Notes: generated by a model from the letters alone, not told the origin. 50,250 bases of DNA from Tepidimonas aquatica (GCF_007556585.1 NZ_VJNA01000021.1:1-50250), one strand, 5' to 3'; counted from the first letter of the stretch, positions 1 through 9,372 are shown. Program-made: numbers and translations.

Positions 1-111
1 CTGTTCCGCCGTCTGAAAGGGTTCCGCCGCATCTTCAGCCGCTTCGACAAGCTCGACGTCATGTTCGCGGCCTTCATCCACTTCGCACTGATCGTCGAAT
101 CGTTGCGATAG
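1..111 (+). CDS. IS5-family transposase, C-terminal fragment (cut by window edge)
   Basis: An open frame runs from base 1 to a TAG stop at 109-111 and encodes 36 residues. They include FRRIFSRFDKLDV followed by a hydrophobic tail ending ESLR. This is the familiar C-terminal tail of IS5-family DDE transposases, which catalyse cut-and-paste movement of the element. Only the tail is visible, so neither the catalytic DDE residues nor intactness of the gene can be judged. The frame is continuous and gives no sign of decay. Confidence 0.75.
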   Translation: MFRRLKGFRRIFSRFDKLDVMFAAFIHFALIVESLR

Positions 112-123
112 TGTTAACAGGCC
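1..123 (+). mobile_element. Right end of an IS5-family insertion sequence (rest lies outside the window)
   Basis: The first 111 bases encode the C-terminus of an IS5-type transposase. The next 12 bases (tgttaacaggcc, 112-123) look like the terminal inverted repeat. They are followed at 124-127 by CTAG, which fits the YTAR target preferred by IS5. The left end and the second CTAG copy are outside the window, so the boundary is inferred. The element sits inside the 3' part of pelE and its transposase is transcribed against the pel operon. Confidence 0.7.
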
Positions 124-896
124 CTAGGCGCGAGTTCGCCTTGCCGCTGTTGCAGCGCCTGCAGCCAGTGCAGGGTCTGCTGCAGCGCGTGCTCGCGCAG
201 GTCATCGCTGGCGAGCCCTTGGTGCGCCAGCTCCCAGTGCAGCTCGGCCAGCAGCGCCCACAGCCGCGCCGGGTCGGCGGCGGCGGGCAGCGCTGCGCGC
301 GCTTGCGCAATCCAGTTCTGCAGGCGCTGCTGCTGGCGGTCGAGCACGCCGTAGGCCAGCAGCCGCACATCCTCCAGCTGGCCGGTTTCGCGCAGCGCAG
401 CCAGGGTTTGGTTGCCGGCGGCGGAGGGGCGCTGCGTCAGCAGGGTCAGCACTTGCTGCTGCAACGGCAGCGGCGCAGAGCCGCGCGCCACCTGCGCTCC
501 AAGCCCCGCCACGCGGCGCGCCAAGCGCCTGGGTTCGATGCGCTCCAGCGGCGGCAAGCGCACTTCGCCGAAGCGTTGGCGTGGCGGGCGGGGCTGCAGG
601 CGGCGCATTCGCCCTAGCGCCAGCGGCAACAGCGCCCAGCCCAGCACCGGCCAGGCCATCAACAGCGTACCAACCAGCGCCACCCCTGCCGGGCGACGTT
701 GCGTGCGCTTGCGGGCCAAGCCCAGTGCCAGAGCAGCGGCCAGCAACGCGCTGGCTGCCGTGTGCGCGGCCCAGAACGCGGGCAGCGATGCCCGATCCAG
801 CCCCTTCGCAAACCAGGTCGCCAGCGCTGCCAGTTCCAGGCCGATGCCGAGCACACCGGCCAGCGCCGCCAGCGCGCCTCGCGGCAGCCGTCTCAT
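114..896 (-). CDS. pelE: PelE, Pel polysaccharide inner-membrane protein, 3' end truncated by an insertion sequence
   Basis: PelE is an inner-membrane protein with TPR-like repeats that works with PelD, PelF and PelG in synthesis and export of the Pel exopolysaccharide. This reading frame has 260 residues, with hydrophobic segments near residues 8-27, 40-60 and 72-95. A soluble helical C-terminal part follows, consistent with TPR-like repeats. The ATG overlaps the pelD stop as ATGA. The Pseudomonas protein is longer (about 330 residues from memory). The last residues and the TAA stop here come from the insertion-sequence end at 112-123, so roughly 70 C-terminal residues appear to be lost. Assignment rests mainly on position after pelABCD and on topology. 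The truncated protein may be inactive, and the downstream pelF and pelG are not in view. Confidence 0.75.
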   Translation of the reverse strand: MRRLPRGALAALAGVLGIGLELAALATWFAKGLDRASLPAFWAAHTAASALLAAALALGLARKRTQRRPAGVALVGTLLMAWPVLGWALLPLALGRMRRLQPRPPRQRFGEVRLPPLERIEPRRLARRVAGLGAQVARGSAPLPLQQQVLTLLTQRPSAAGNQTLAALRETGQLEDVRLLAYGVLDRQQQRLQNWIAQARAALPAAADPARLWALLAELHWELAHQGLASDDLREHALQQTLHWLQALQQRQGELAPRAC

Positions 897-2197
897 GGGC
901 CCTCCGTGCCCCAGCGCAGCAGCTCAGCCGGCGGCGCATCCAGCGTGCGCACGCGCCAGCGCAAGCCTGCCTCAGACAAGCCGCCCCCTCCTTGTTGTTG
1001 CAGCCACTGCTCCAAGCGTTGAAAAAAGCCTTCGCTGCCTGCTCCGTGCGTCAGCGGCAACAACACCAGCAGACGACCTGGAGCCGGCTCGCAGCTGAGG
1101 TCGAGCGAGCGCAGTTGCGCTGCAATCCGCGGCAGCCAGTTGGCAGCCGCCGCGTCCCGGGCTTGCAGCACGCCCAGCGTCGAAGAAAGGCCCCAGCGCT
1201 GCTGCAGCCGATGCAGCCGCTGCAGCTCCAGTGCGAAATCCGCGGCGCAGCCAAGCTGCCGGCGCAGCACGTCGGCCGTGCTCAGACGCGCTTGGCGCAA
1301 CGCGGCGAAGTCGTCGCACAGCACCTGCAGCGCCACCAGCGTGCCATCGTGCAGCGCCAGAAACGGCAGGTGATGCACCGCCAGCAGCCACTGCGCCGCC
1401 TGACCGTCGAGCCCGAATGGCAGCACGACCCGGTAGCGCGAGGCGGCCAGCTCCGCGACGTCGCGCACGTGGGCGAGCCGGCCTCGCCGCAGCGCCTGGG
1501 TCACCATCGGGTCATCAGGATTGAGGGGCTGCGGCGGGCCCAAGTGCGCCAGCGGCGCGGGGTCAGGCCGGCCTGCCTCGTCGAGCCGGTGCAGCGTGGC
1601 CTGCTGCACCTTGGCAAAGCCGGCCAGCAGCTGCAGCAGCAGGCGGCCTGCCTCGCCATCGGGGGTATCCGGCCCCAGGCGGCGCAGCTGCTCCAGCGTC
1701 GCGCGCAGCGTCAGCGGCTGGTGCAGCAGCTCCTGTTCAAGTCGATCGTGCGACAGGCGCAGGGTGTAGTGCTGCCGGCTCAAGCGCTGCAGCTGATCTT
1801 GAGCGTAATCGCGCTCAATTTGATGCCGGCGCATCCGCTCGATCCAGCGGTCGGCGAACTCGCCCAGGATCAGGGTGACGATCCAGCCCCCCGCCCAGCC
1901 CGATCCGTCGTCCTGGGCGAAACTGGCGCCCAGCCATACCATGCCGACGGCGGTCAGCGCTGCGGCGGCCAGCGCGCCAGCCAGCGTGCCGTAGCGCAGT
2001 GTGACGATCCACGGCGCCAGCCACGCCCACGGAAAACCCGGCTGACCGCTCAACCAACCAGGGCTGCCCAGCCCCACGGCCAGCAGCCCGGCCAGCAGCG
2101 GCAGCGCCACGGCTTCGATCAGCGCCCACGGGCGCGGCTGGACGTGATCCCAACGCTGCGCCAGCGTGGGGCTGGCGCGCCAGACTAACGCCGTCAT
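893..2197 (-). CDS. pelD: PelD, c-di-GMP receptor of the Pel exopolysaccharide system
   Basis: PelD is the inner-membrane c-di-GMP receptor that switches on Pel synthesis. The 434-residue protein (455 in Pseudomonas aeruginosa) has hydrophobic segments in about residues 25-110. A coiled-coil-like stretch spans about 120-170, and a GAF-like middle and a degenerate GGDEF-like C-terminal domain follow. An RxxD motif (R363-S-L-D366) matches the inhibitory-site-like motif through which P. aeruginosa PelD binds c-di-GMP (R367/D370). Start and stop overlap the neighbouring genes by 4 bp (ATGA) on both sides, which shows tight translational coupling with pelC and pelE. Confidence 0.88.
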   Translation of the reverse strand: MTALVWRASPTLAQRWDHVQPRPWALIEAVALPLLAGLLAVGLGSPGWLSGQPGFPWAWLAPWIVTLRYGTLAGALAAAALTAVGMVWLGASFAQDDGSGWAGGWIVTLILGEFADRWIERMRRHQIERDYAQDQLQRLSRQHYTLRLSHDRLEQELLHQPLTLRATLEQLRRLGPDTPDGEAGRLLLQLLAGFAKVQQATLHRLDEAGRPDPAPLAHLGPPQPLNPDDPMVTQALRRGRLAHVRDVAELAASRYRVVLPFGLDGQAAQWLLAVHHLPFLALHDGTLVALQVLCDDFAALRQARLSTADVLRRQLGCAADFALELQRLHRLQQRWGLSSTLGVLQARDAAAANWLPRIAAQLRSLDLSCEPAPGRLLVLLPLTHGAGSEGFFQRLEQWLQQQGGGGLSEAGLRWRVRTLDAPPAELLRWGTEGP

Positions 2198-2715
2198 GGC
2201 GCCAGCGGCCCCAGCAGCTCACGCGCCAGCTTTTGCGCCACGCCAGCCAGCGATTCGCGCGAAAAGCCGCTCTTGCCGCCGACGGCGCTGTAAACACGCT
2301 GGCCGCTGCCGACATCCAGCACCGTCAGCGCCAGGCCCACGGCCGGCTCGCCATCGACGCCGACCTTGTAGCGCCACTCCGAAACCTGGCCGATGACCAG
2401 GTAGCGCGCGCCAGCGGACTGGGCCCATTGCAACAGCTCGGGCGTGCTGCGCAATTGGCCTTTTTCAAACAGGCTTTCATCCAGCCACTCCACCGGGGGC
2501 GTGACCACCGACGGCGACACGGACGCGGCCAGCCATTCGGTGACGATGCTCTGCGCACGACGGCCGGCCATGGGGGTTTCGGTGTGGTTGACAAACGGGG
2601 CCACGGCCCACACGGCGTTGGGCTGCAGCGTGGGGCGGCTGGAGCGCTGCACCGTGGAGCAGGCGCTCAAAGCCAGCGCAGCGGCGGTGGCGATCATCAG
2701 GGAGCGTCGTCGCAT
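2194..2715 (-). CDS. pelC: PelC, outer-membrane lipoprotein of the Pel export machinery
   Basis: PelC is a lipoprotein that in Pseudomonas forms a dodecameric ring under the PelB porin and guides the cationic polymer outward. The 173-residue product begins with a lipoprotein signal peptide: a basic start, a hydrophobic core and lipobox LSAC with the acylated cysteine at residue 19. The mature part contains the PelC-like core beginning AVWAVAPFVNHTETPMAG and a later YLVIGQVSEW segment. It lies 43 bp after pelB and overlaps pelD by 4 bp. Confidence 0.88.
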   Translation of the reverse strand: MRRRSLMIATAAALALSACSTVQRSSRPTLQPNAVWAVAPFVNHTETPMAGRRAQSIVTEWLAASVSPSVVTPPVEWLDESLFEKGQLRSTPELLQWAQSAGARYLVIGQVSEWRYKVGVDGEPAVGLALTVLDVGSGQRVYSAVGGKSGFSRESLAGVAQKLARELLGPLAP

Positions 2716-2758
2716 GGCGGGTTCCTTCGTCTGGGTTTGTTGGGGTTGAAGGCAAGGG

Positions 2759-5700
2759 TCACCAATCGACCCGGTAGCGCAGCAGCAGGCGGCGAGTCAG
2801 GCCAGGGTTGGCGCCGAGGTTGCGGTCGAGCTGAAGCCCAATCAGGCCGCGGTCGTGGCCCAGCACGCTGCCCGCGAGGCCCAATTGGCCGCCGAGGCCG
2901 ACCCCGAGTTCGCTGTCGGTGGACCAGGTCAGCGCCGCATACGGCAGCCAGCCCCGCCGCGGCTCGGCCTGCAGCGTCAGCCCGTGGCTGACGGTTAGCG
3001 CCCACTGCGTGCGGCTGCGCGGCACGAAGGCATCCGACGCAAACAGCGTGGCCCCTGTCGGCAGCAGCGCACGCAGCGCAGGCAGGGCGTTGGGGGCGGC
3101 GGCGCGGTAGCGCTGGCGGTTCCAGCCCAGATCGACGCGCAGGCCGTGCGGGTTGGCCTCGGCCTGCCAGCTCAGGATCACGTCCAGCCGCTGGCCGCGG
3201 CCAAGCGTGTCCCCGCCAGGTTGCGCCCGCCAGCGCGCGGCGCTGGCGCGCACGTTGAGCGCCAGCGTGGGCCGCAGCGGCCAGACCAGGTCGGCGCCGA
3301 GCCAGTCCTGCAGTCCGATCAGGCGCAGGTTGTCGCTGGCGCTGGCCGGCTCGGCCCAGCCGGCTTCCAGGCCAAGCTGCAGGCGATCCCAGCGGCGCTG
3401 CCAGCGCAAGCCCAGCGAGGCGTGCGTGCCCAGCGCTTCCAGCCAGCCCAAGCGCCACTGCCAGGATTCGCGCGCGTCGCCGGCGTCCAGACGCAGCTGG
3501 AGCTGCCGCTCATCCGGCGCGGCGCCCAGCAGATCGGGCCGCTGCAAGGTGCGGTTGAACCGCTGCAAGGTGACGCTGAAGCGCAGGTGCGGCGTCAGCA
3601 GCGCTTGCCAGTGCAGCAGCGTTTGCAGCTCGTCCCAGGCGAGGCGCTCGGTGCGTTGCAGCTCGACGCTGAAGCGGTTGCGCTGGCTGCGCGTGAGGGC
3701 CACCCACTGCTCGTGCAGCAGGTCGTCGTCGGGGTAGCGCTCCAGCCCCTCGGAGGCCAGCTTGGCGGCTTGCGCCTCGTCCAGCCGTCGGGCGGCTTGC
3801 ACGATGTCGCGCCGCGGCAGCGGGCGCGGGTCGTCCAGCAGACGCTGCAGGGTTTCGCGGTCGTCTTCGGCCAGGGCCACCGCCAGCTCGGCCCAGCCAG
3901 GCTGAGCCAGGCCCGGGGCCACTCGGCGCAGCATCCAGGCGCGCGCGGCGGAATACTGGCCGCGCTGGATCCACTGCGCCAGCAGCACGCTGCGCGCCGC
4001 GGCGGTGTCGGGCAGCGCGGCCACCTCGCGCAGCGCGGCCCACTCAGCGTCGCCGGGCTGCAAAAAGGCGCTCAGCCGCGCTCGCAGGATCGGCAGCATG
4101 GTCTGCGGCGCCAGCGGTTGGTGGCGCAGCTGGCGCCAGGTGTGCAGCCGCAGCTGCCAGGCTTCGTCGTGCCGATCCAGCGCTTGCAGGATGTCGGCGG
4201 CTTGGGTCAGCCACAGCGGGTCGTGGCGGCGCTCGCGCAGGGTAGGGGCGGTCAGGCGCCACGCTTCGGCCACGTCGCCCAGCGTGAGGGCCATCGCCAC
4301 GCGCAGCTCCAGCCGGTCTTGCACCACGGCGCCATGGCGGCTCCAGTGGCGGCGCACCGCGGCCACGTCCTGGGTGTCGAGCGTGAACCACAGGGCGGCC
4401 TCCACGATGTCGGCGTCTTGCGGCGCGCGTTGCAGCGCCAGGCCGTAGAGGCGGCGCGCCTCGGGCCATTGGCCCGTTTGCCATGCCTGGCGTCCGGCGG
4501 CCACCAGGTAGCGCGGGTTGCGCTCCAGCTGGGCGCGCTGCGCCTCGGTCAGCGAGGCCAGCAGCGTTTGCGCCGCATCCAGCCGAGCGTGGTTTTGCCA
4601 GCGGGTGACGGCGCGGATCAGCGCGTCCTCCTGCTGGTGGCGGTGCCACAGCAGCGCTGCGGCTTGCGCCGCATCCAGATCGCGCCCGGCCACTTCGAGG
4701 GCGTATTCCCAGTCGGCCAGGTCTTGCGCGCTGGCCTGCGGCCGCTCGGCCAAGACGCGCAGTTGGCGGCTCGCCTCGTCGGCGTCGCCGCTTTCCAGCG
4801 CGAGCTCGGCGCGCAGGCGGCGGTAATCGTCCGCTTCTGGCGCGTCGGCCTGGGGTTCCTGCGCTTGACGCAGCACCATGAGCGCCTGTTCGCGCTCGTC
4901 CAGCAGCAGGTGCAGCAGCGCCAAGCGAAGCGCCAGTTCCGCCGGCCAGGGCGGCGCGGCGCTGCGGCTCCACCAAACAAGGGCCTCGCGCGCGCGGCCC
5001 AGCCGCTCGGCCAATTCGGCCAGAGCGCGCGCCAGCGCCGCATCGGGCTGATGTTGCCAGCCGCGTTGCAGGGTTTGCCAGGCTGACTCCGGGTCGCCGA
5101 GCCGCTCCTGCACGCTGGCCAGCTCCAGCCAGGTTGGGCTTTCGGCGGGTTGGCGGCGCAGCCGCTGCTGCAGATAGGCGACGTAGGCGTCGTCGCGCAG
5201 CAGGCCGATCGAGAGGCGTCGCACGGCTTCCCAGGCGGCGGGTTCGTCGCTCAAGCGCGCCACCTGCCACCACGCATCCAGCGCCAGTTCGGGGCGCTGG
5301 TTCCATTCCGCCACTTGCGCCAGACGACGCTGCCAGCGCAGGTTGTCAGGGCGCTGCTGCGCCACGCGCTGCGCCAGCGCCAGAGCGTCGTCGAGCTTGC
5401 GGTTTTCCAGAAAGACCTGGTAGGCCAGCTCCATTACTTCCAAGTCAAGGGCTGGCTTGACGTGCGGCGCAGGCCGGGCAGAGGGCGCCGTTACCGAGGT
5501 TGGCCAGACGACGCGTCGCAAGCCGCCGGCCGATGCGGCTGCGTGGGCCTGCGCGCGTTGCCACGCCCACAGCCGCGGGCCCAGCGCCCAGCCGGGCATG
5601 GCGCTGGCGTCGCTCAAGCGAGCCGCTTGGGGTGTCGGCGCGGGGGCCGTCCGCTCGGTGAGGGCCAGCAGCTTGTTGACGTAGCGCAACGCCAATTTCG

Positions 5701-6550
5701 GCTGGCCGGCGGCGCGGCTGAGCCGCACCGCCTCGAGCAAGCTCTGACGGTCGTGGGCGAACCAATCCTCGTGGTCTTGCAGCCAGCGCAGCAGCAGCGG
5801 CCATTGGCCGGCGCTTTCCAGCGCGCGCAACGCTTGGCCCCAGGCGTGCAGCCGCTGCGCGCCGGGCGGGCTGAGCTCGGCGGCCCAGAGCCACAGCTCC
5901 GCGCTGCGCCGATGCAGCCCTGCCGCCAGCGCGGCCTGGGCGGCGCGGCTCAGGATCTCAGGCAGCGGCGCAAAGGCGGGGTTGGGGGCGGTGAGCGCCT
6001 GGGCTTGCGCGCGCAGCTGATCCAGCGGCGCGCGCTGCCAGAGCCACTGTTGCAACAGCTCGCGCATGGCGGGCGGCAGCGCGGTTTCGGGCTCCCGCAG
6101 CAGGGGCCAGGCGTCGGCGGTGAGCGCGCCGGCGTCGGCCTCGCACGCCACCGCCTTGTTTTTGGGGTCGGCGCAGCCCTGCGCGTGCCACAGCTGCCAG
6201 CGCGCATACCAAGCGCGCTGCCGGGCCCACGCTTGCTGTTCCACGCTGCCTTGGGCTTGCAGCGCCGTCAGCAGCGCCAGCGCCTCTGCCGAGCGGCGTT
6301 CCTGCAAGAGGCGTTCGGCTTCGGCCATCAGGGCCGTTGAATCCGAGCGCGGGTCTTCGGGGGCGACGGCTTGCACGAGGCGTTCGAGCGCCTGAGCCTG
6401 ATGGCTGGAGCCGCCGGCGTGTTGCCGCCACTGCAGCGCCGCCAGCGCTGCCGCCACCCCGAGCGCCAGCAGCGCGACGCTCCAAGGCGGCACGGCGCGC
6501 GCCGGACGCTCAGCGGGGCGTGCAGTCGATGTCCAGGGTGACCGTTGCAT
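2759..6550 (-). CDS. pelB: PelB, TPR-rich outer-membrane porin for Pel secretion
   Basis: PelB spans the envelope. An N-terminal membrane anchor is followed by many TPR repeats that bind PelA and a C-terminal beta-barrel through which Pel leaves the cell. The 1263-residue protein (1193 in P. aeruginosa) has a hydrophobic segment at about residues 24-41, then a very long helical TPR-type region. The last 300 or so residues have alternating barrel-like composition and end in RVDW, an aromatic C-terminus typical of BAM-assembled barrels. The ATG used here overlaps pelA by 41 bp. A GTG at 6493 lies just after the pelA stop and is an alternative start that would shorten the protein by 19 residues. 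Confidence 0.88.
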   Translation of the reverse strand: MQRSPWTSTARPAERPARAVPPWSVALLALGVAAALAALQWRQHAGGSSHQAQALERLVQAVAPEDPRSDSTALMAEAERLLQERRSAEALALLTALQAQGSVEQQAWARQRAWYARWQLWHAQGCADPKNKAVACEADAGALTADAWPLLREPETALPPAMRELLQQWLWQRAPLDQLRAQAQALTAPNPAFAPLPEILSRAAQAALAAGLHRRSAELWLWAAELSPPGAQRLHAWGQALRALESAGQWPLLLRWLQDHEDWFAHDRQSLLEAVRLSRAAGQPKLALRYVNKLLALTERTAPAPTPQAARLSDASAMPGWALGPRLWAWQRAQAHAAASAGGLRRVVWPTSVTAPSARPAPHVKPALDLEVMELAYQVFLENRKLDDALALAQRVAQQRPDNLRWQRRLAQVAEWNQRPELALDAWWQVARLSDEPAAWEAVRRLSIGLLRDDAYVAYLQQRLRRQPAESPTWLELASVQERLGDPESAWQTLQRGWQHQPDAALARALAELAERLGRAREALVWWSRSAAPPWPAELALRLALLHLLLDEREQALMVLRQAQEPQADAPEADDYRRLRAELALESGDADEASRQLRVLAERPQASAQDLADWEYALEVAGRDLDAAQAAALLWHRHQQEDALIRAVTRWQNHARLDAAQTLLASLTEAQRAQLERNPRYLVAAGRQAWQTGQWPEARRLYGLALQRAPQDADIVEAALWFTLDTQDVAAVRRHWSRHGAVVQDRLELRVAMALTLGDVAEAWRLTAPTLRERRHDPLWLTQAADILQALDRHDEAWQLRLHTWRQLRHQPLAPQTMLPILRARLSAFLQPGDAEWAALREVAALPDTAAARSVLLAQWIQRGQYSAARAWMLRRVAPGLAQPGWAELAVALAEDDRETLQRLLDDPRPLPRRDIVQAARRLDEAQAAKLASEGLERYPDDDLLHEQWVALTRSQRNRFSVELQRTERLAWDELQTLLHWQALLTPHLRFSVTLQRFNRTLQRPDLLGAAPDERQLQLRLDAGDARESWQWRLGWLEALGTHASLGLRWQRRWDRLQLGLEAGWAEPASASDNLRLIGLQDWLGADLVWPLRPTLALNVRASAARWRAQPGGDTLGRGQRLDVILSWQAEANPHGLRVDLGWNRQRYRAAAPNALPALRALLPTGATLFASDAFVPRSRTQWALTVSHGLTLQAEPRRGWLPYAALTWSTDSELGVGLGGQLGLAGSVLGHDRGLIGLQLDRNLGANPGLTRRLLLRYRVDW

Positions 6551-9245
6551 GGGGGCTCGTGACGCGAACGCGGTGACCTGCGGATGCGGTCACCGTGGCG
6601 GAAGTGGCAGGGATCAGGCGGCAGCCGTCCGGCACGCGCCATTCGGCTTCCACGGGGACGTGGCCTTGCAAGCGCCAGCGCCAGCGCTGCGCCGCCACGG
6701 CCTCGTGCTGGTCGATGGCGGCGTTGGCGCTGATCAGATAAGGGGGATCGTCGGTGCCGGCTGCCTCGCGCAGCGCGAGCTCAGCCGGCAGGCTGGCCAG
6801 ATGGACATACGTGCCGGAAGGATGGTCGGCGTAGCCGGCCACGCCTGCGCTGCGCGCCCAGTCGGGGCGGCTGCCCGGCGGCAGGCGCACGGTGCGCAGA
6901 TCGCCACGGCCCTTGAGCAGCCAGCGCCCGTCGGCCAGCCGCGCCACCGCGACGTGCTCAAAAAAATCTTCGACCTTGCGCACGTAGGCGCTGACCGGCT
7001 GCGGGTGCAGCGGCTGCGCGCGCGCCCACGCATAGACTTTTTCCAGCGCCTGCAGCGAGGCGGGCTTGGAGGCGGAGTAGGTGTGGTAGTAGATGCTGGC
7101 GGGTTTCAGGCGGCGGGGCCGCTCGGTCATTTCCAGCGTTTCGATAACGCGTTGATAGCCCCAGAACGGCCCAGTCCACAGGTTGGTGTAGAGGTTTTCG
7201 TTGGCCAGCGGGGCATAGACCTGCAGCTGTCCCTCCTTGACGATGCCCATCGGGGCCACGCAGGTCAGGCTTGGGCATTGCTGGCTTTTGGGGGTGTCGC
7301 CGCCGTTGAGGTTGAGCAGGCCGGCGCGTCGCACGTGGGCGATTTGGGCGGCGCTCGGGTTGCAGTCGCCGGACCAGAACAGCAGCCGCACGTCCTTGCC
7401 CGGCGGCAGCAGACGGCGGATGAACGCCACGCTGCCTTCGACCTCGCGCCGTAGATCGAACTGGTAGCCGGGGATGGTCAGGTTGTAGTTCAGCTCGGTG
7501 ACATCCTCGTCGTTGCGCGCGGCCTGCTCCAGCGGCTGCCAGCGGTAGGGGTGGCTGAAGGTGTGGGTGGCCGCTTCCACCCACGGCAGCTCGAACAGGC
7601 GGCGCGCGATGCGCTGCGCTTCGTCCGCGGTGGCCGGGTAGGGGCCTTGCGGCGAGAGTTCGGCCTCGATCAGCGACATGCTGTGCGGCCAAGGGTGGCG
7701 CTCAATGAAGCGCCGCAGCACCTCGCCCGCCAAGGGGCGCTCGGGCCATTCGCCGCGGTTGACGAAGCCGTCGCCGTCGATGTGGATGGTCAGCAGCCGC
7801 CGCCCGCTTTCGGTGGTGACGTCCGGCGCCGGCATCGGCGGCAGCCGCAGCGCTTCGGTCAGCAGCGCAAACGGATCGGGCAGCCAACGCACCTGCTTGA
7901 AACCTGGCACGAAATCCACCAGCGCCGGCTGCAGCGCAAAGCCGCCCCACGGCGCGGCGCCGACCAACGCCCCCGTCCCGGCCCACGCCCAGCGGCGCAG
8001 GTCGGGGCCGGCCAGGCCCGTCGCCGGCCCCGGCAGTCGGGCCGGCGGGCGGGTTTCAGCGCCGAGCCGCTCGTGCTGCAGCGGGGTCTGCGCCGCGATG
8101 CGCACCGTGCGCAGCGCTGGATCCAGCACGCGCGGATCCAGCGTCCACTCGTTCAGCACCAGGATCGGCAGCCCTTCGGCCCGCGCGCGGCGCAAAAAGG
8201 CGTGCAATCCCGCCGGATCGGGCGCCGGGCCCTCGCCCCACACGATGACGCCAGCCACATGTCCGCCGAGCGGCTCTTGCGGAAAGGGGCCCTGCAGCGC
8301 TACCACTTCGGTGCGGTAGCCCAAGTATTGGGCCGGCATGTCGAGCCAGCGCAGCATCGGCGTGGTTTGCAAATCGGGGTGGCGCTGGCGATCCAGCACG
8401 ATCAGCAACGTGCGCGGCAGGCTTTCCACTCGCCCGACGCCGACGCCTTGCAACAGCCCGTCGGTGACGTAGGGGATGAAGCCCAGCTGCTCGATGCGCT
8501 TGGCCACTTCGCGCGCCTGCGCGCGTTCGGCGGGCGCGACGTAGTCGATCACCACCACCGGCTTGCCATAGCGCTGCTGCGCCTGGCGCAGCTGCTGCAG
8601 CAGCCACTGCTGGTCGGCCTCGGACGTGGGGCTGTAAGCGCCGCGGGCGGCGTCGAAGCGGTGCAGCAGCGATTCCGCCGCCACCAACTCCACCGCGTCG
8701 GCCACCTGCGGCAAAAGCTCAAAGCCGCGGTTGAGCATCAGGCGCGCTTGAGGGGCGCGTTGCCGGATGGCGCGGATGAGTTCCGCCAGAGCGGCTTGCT
8801 GGCGTGTGGGGTCGAGTTGGGGGTCGAGCCGGTAGCTGTCCAGCGTGTCGAGAAAAAACCCGCGCCAGCCGCGCTGCCACAACGGCGCAAAGACCTGCTC
8901 GATCCAGAATCCGCGGCACGCCGCCTCGGCGTGGTTCCAGATCCGTGCGCCCCAGTGCGGGTTGCGCACCGACGAGAGGCACCCGGCTGGCGCTTGCGCG
9001 GCGCCGGGGTGGTGGTCGGGCAGCTCCCCTACGCTGACGTAAGCGAACGGCTCCATCCCCGGCGCGCGCAGGCGCTGGGGATCGTGGCCGTAGGCGGGTT
9101 CCAGCACGACGATGTCGAACGCCGTCAGCTCGGGCCGCCAGGTCTCGCCGTAGTACAACGCCACCGACGGCGCCTGTGCCCAGCCGCCGAGGTGGGCGAG
9201 CAGAGCGAGGATTCCGAGGCTGAATCGGCCTAGATTCAAGAACAT
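6510..9245 (-). CDS. pelA: PelA, periplasmic Pel deacetylase and glycoside hydrolase
   Basis: PelA partially de-N-acetylates the GalNAc-rich Pel polymer and can also hydrolyse it. The 911-residue protein starts with a Sec signal peptide (about residues 1-24, cleavage near WAQA). Residues about 25-280 resemble the GH166 (PelA-type) hydrolase domain. From about 485 comes a carbohydrate-esterase-4 domain. It has the motif HIDGDGF (residues 488-494) for the catalytic base, and an H-x3-H metal site in HTFSHPY (H561, H565). It is the first gene of the pel operon and faces a divergent spherulin-4-like gene 155 bp away. The ATG has no strong ribosome binding site, and a small palindrome sits 15 nt before it. 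Confidence 0.92.
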   Translation of the reverse strand: MFLNLGRFSLGILALLAHLGGWAQAPSVALYYGETWRPELTAFDIVVLEPAYGHDPQRLRAPGMEPFAYVSVGELPDHHPGAAQAPAGCLSSVRNPHWGARIWNHAEAACRGFWIEQVFAPLWQRGWRGFFLDTLDSYRLDPQLDPTRQQAALAELIRAIRQRAPQARLMLNRGFELLPQVADAVELVAAESLLHRFDAARGAYSPTSEADQQWLLQQLRQAQQRYGKPVVVIDYVAPAERAQAREVAKRIEQLGFIPYVTDGLLQGVGVGRVESLPRTLLIVLDRQRHPDLQTTPMLRWLDMPAQYLGYRTEVVALQGPFPQEPLGGHVAGVIVWGEGPAPDPAGLHAFLRRARAEGLPILVLNEWTLDPRVLDPALRTVRIAAQTPLQHERLGAETRPPARLPGPATGLAGPDLRRWAWAGTGALVGAAPWGGFALQPALVDFVPGFKQVRWLPDPFALLTEALRLPPMPAPDVTTESGRRLLTIHIDGDGFVNRGEWPERPLAGEVLRRFIERHPWPHSMSLIEAELSPQGPYPATADEAQRIARRLFELPWVEAATHTFSHPYRWQPLEQAARNDEDVTELNYNLTIPGYQFDLRREVEGSVAFIRRLLPPGKDVRLLFWSGDCNPSAAQIAHVRRAGLLNLNGGDTPKSQQCPSLTCVAPMGIVKEGQLQVYAPLANENLYTNLWTGPFWGYQRVIETLEMTERPRRLKPASIYYHTYSASKPASLQALEKVYAWARAQPLHPQPVSAYVRKVEDFFEHVAVARLADGRWLLKGRGDLRTVRLPPGSRPDWARSAGVAGYADHPSGTYVHLASLPAELALREAAGTDDPPYLISANAAIDQHEAVAAQRWRWRLQGHVPVEAEWRVPDGCRLIPATSATVTASAGHRVRVTSPHATVTLDIDCTPR

Positions 9246-9260
9246 AACCCCATCATCATA

Positions 9261-9275
9261 TCAGCCTAAAGCTGA
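9261..9275. promoter_or_regulatory. Palindrome TCAGC-N5-GCTGA upstream of pelA
   Basis: A perfect 5-bp dyad with a 5-bp centre (ctaaa) lies exactly 15 nt before the pelA ATG. The same half-sites recur at 9373-9385, 15 nt before the divergent gene. It could be a protein-binding site or a small mRNA hairpin near the start codon. No binding protein can be named. Confidence 0.4.
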
Positions 9276-9372
9276 CAAGCTCCTCTTGGCGACGCGCCGG
9301 CGTAGGGTGAAGCGTTGAAGCGGTCGTAGTGGGCTGGCTGCGGTGCCGCTCTTCATCATCCGCCTCAATCAG

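Noticed and set aside
3146-5086. Long plus-strand open frame (646 codons) opposite pelB
   Set aside because: It has low-complexity Q/R/A/G-rich sequence typical of the antisense of high-GC codons and no domain, and pelB on the other strand is well supported.
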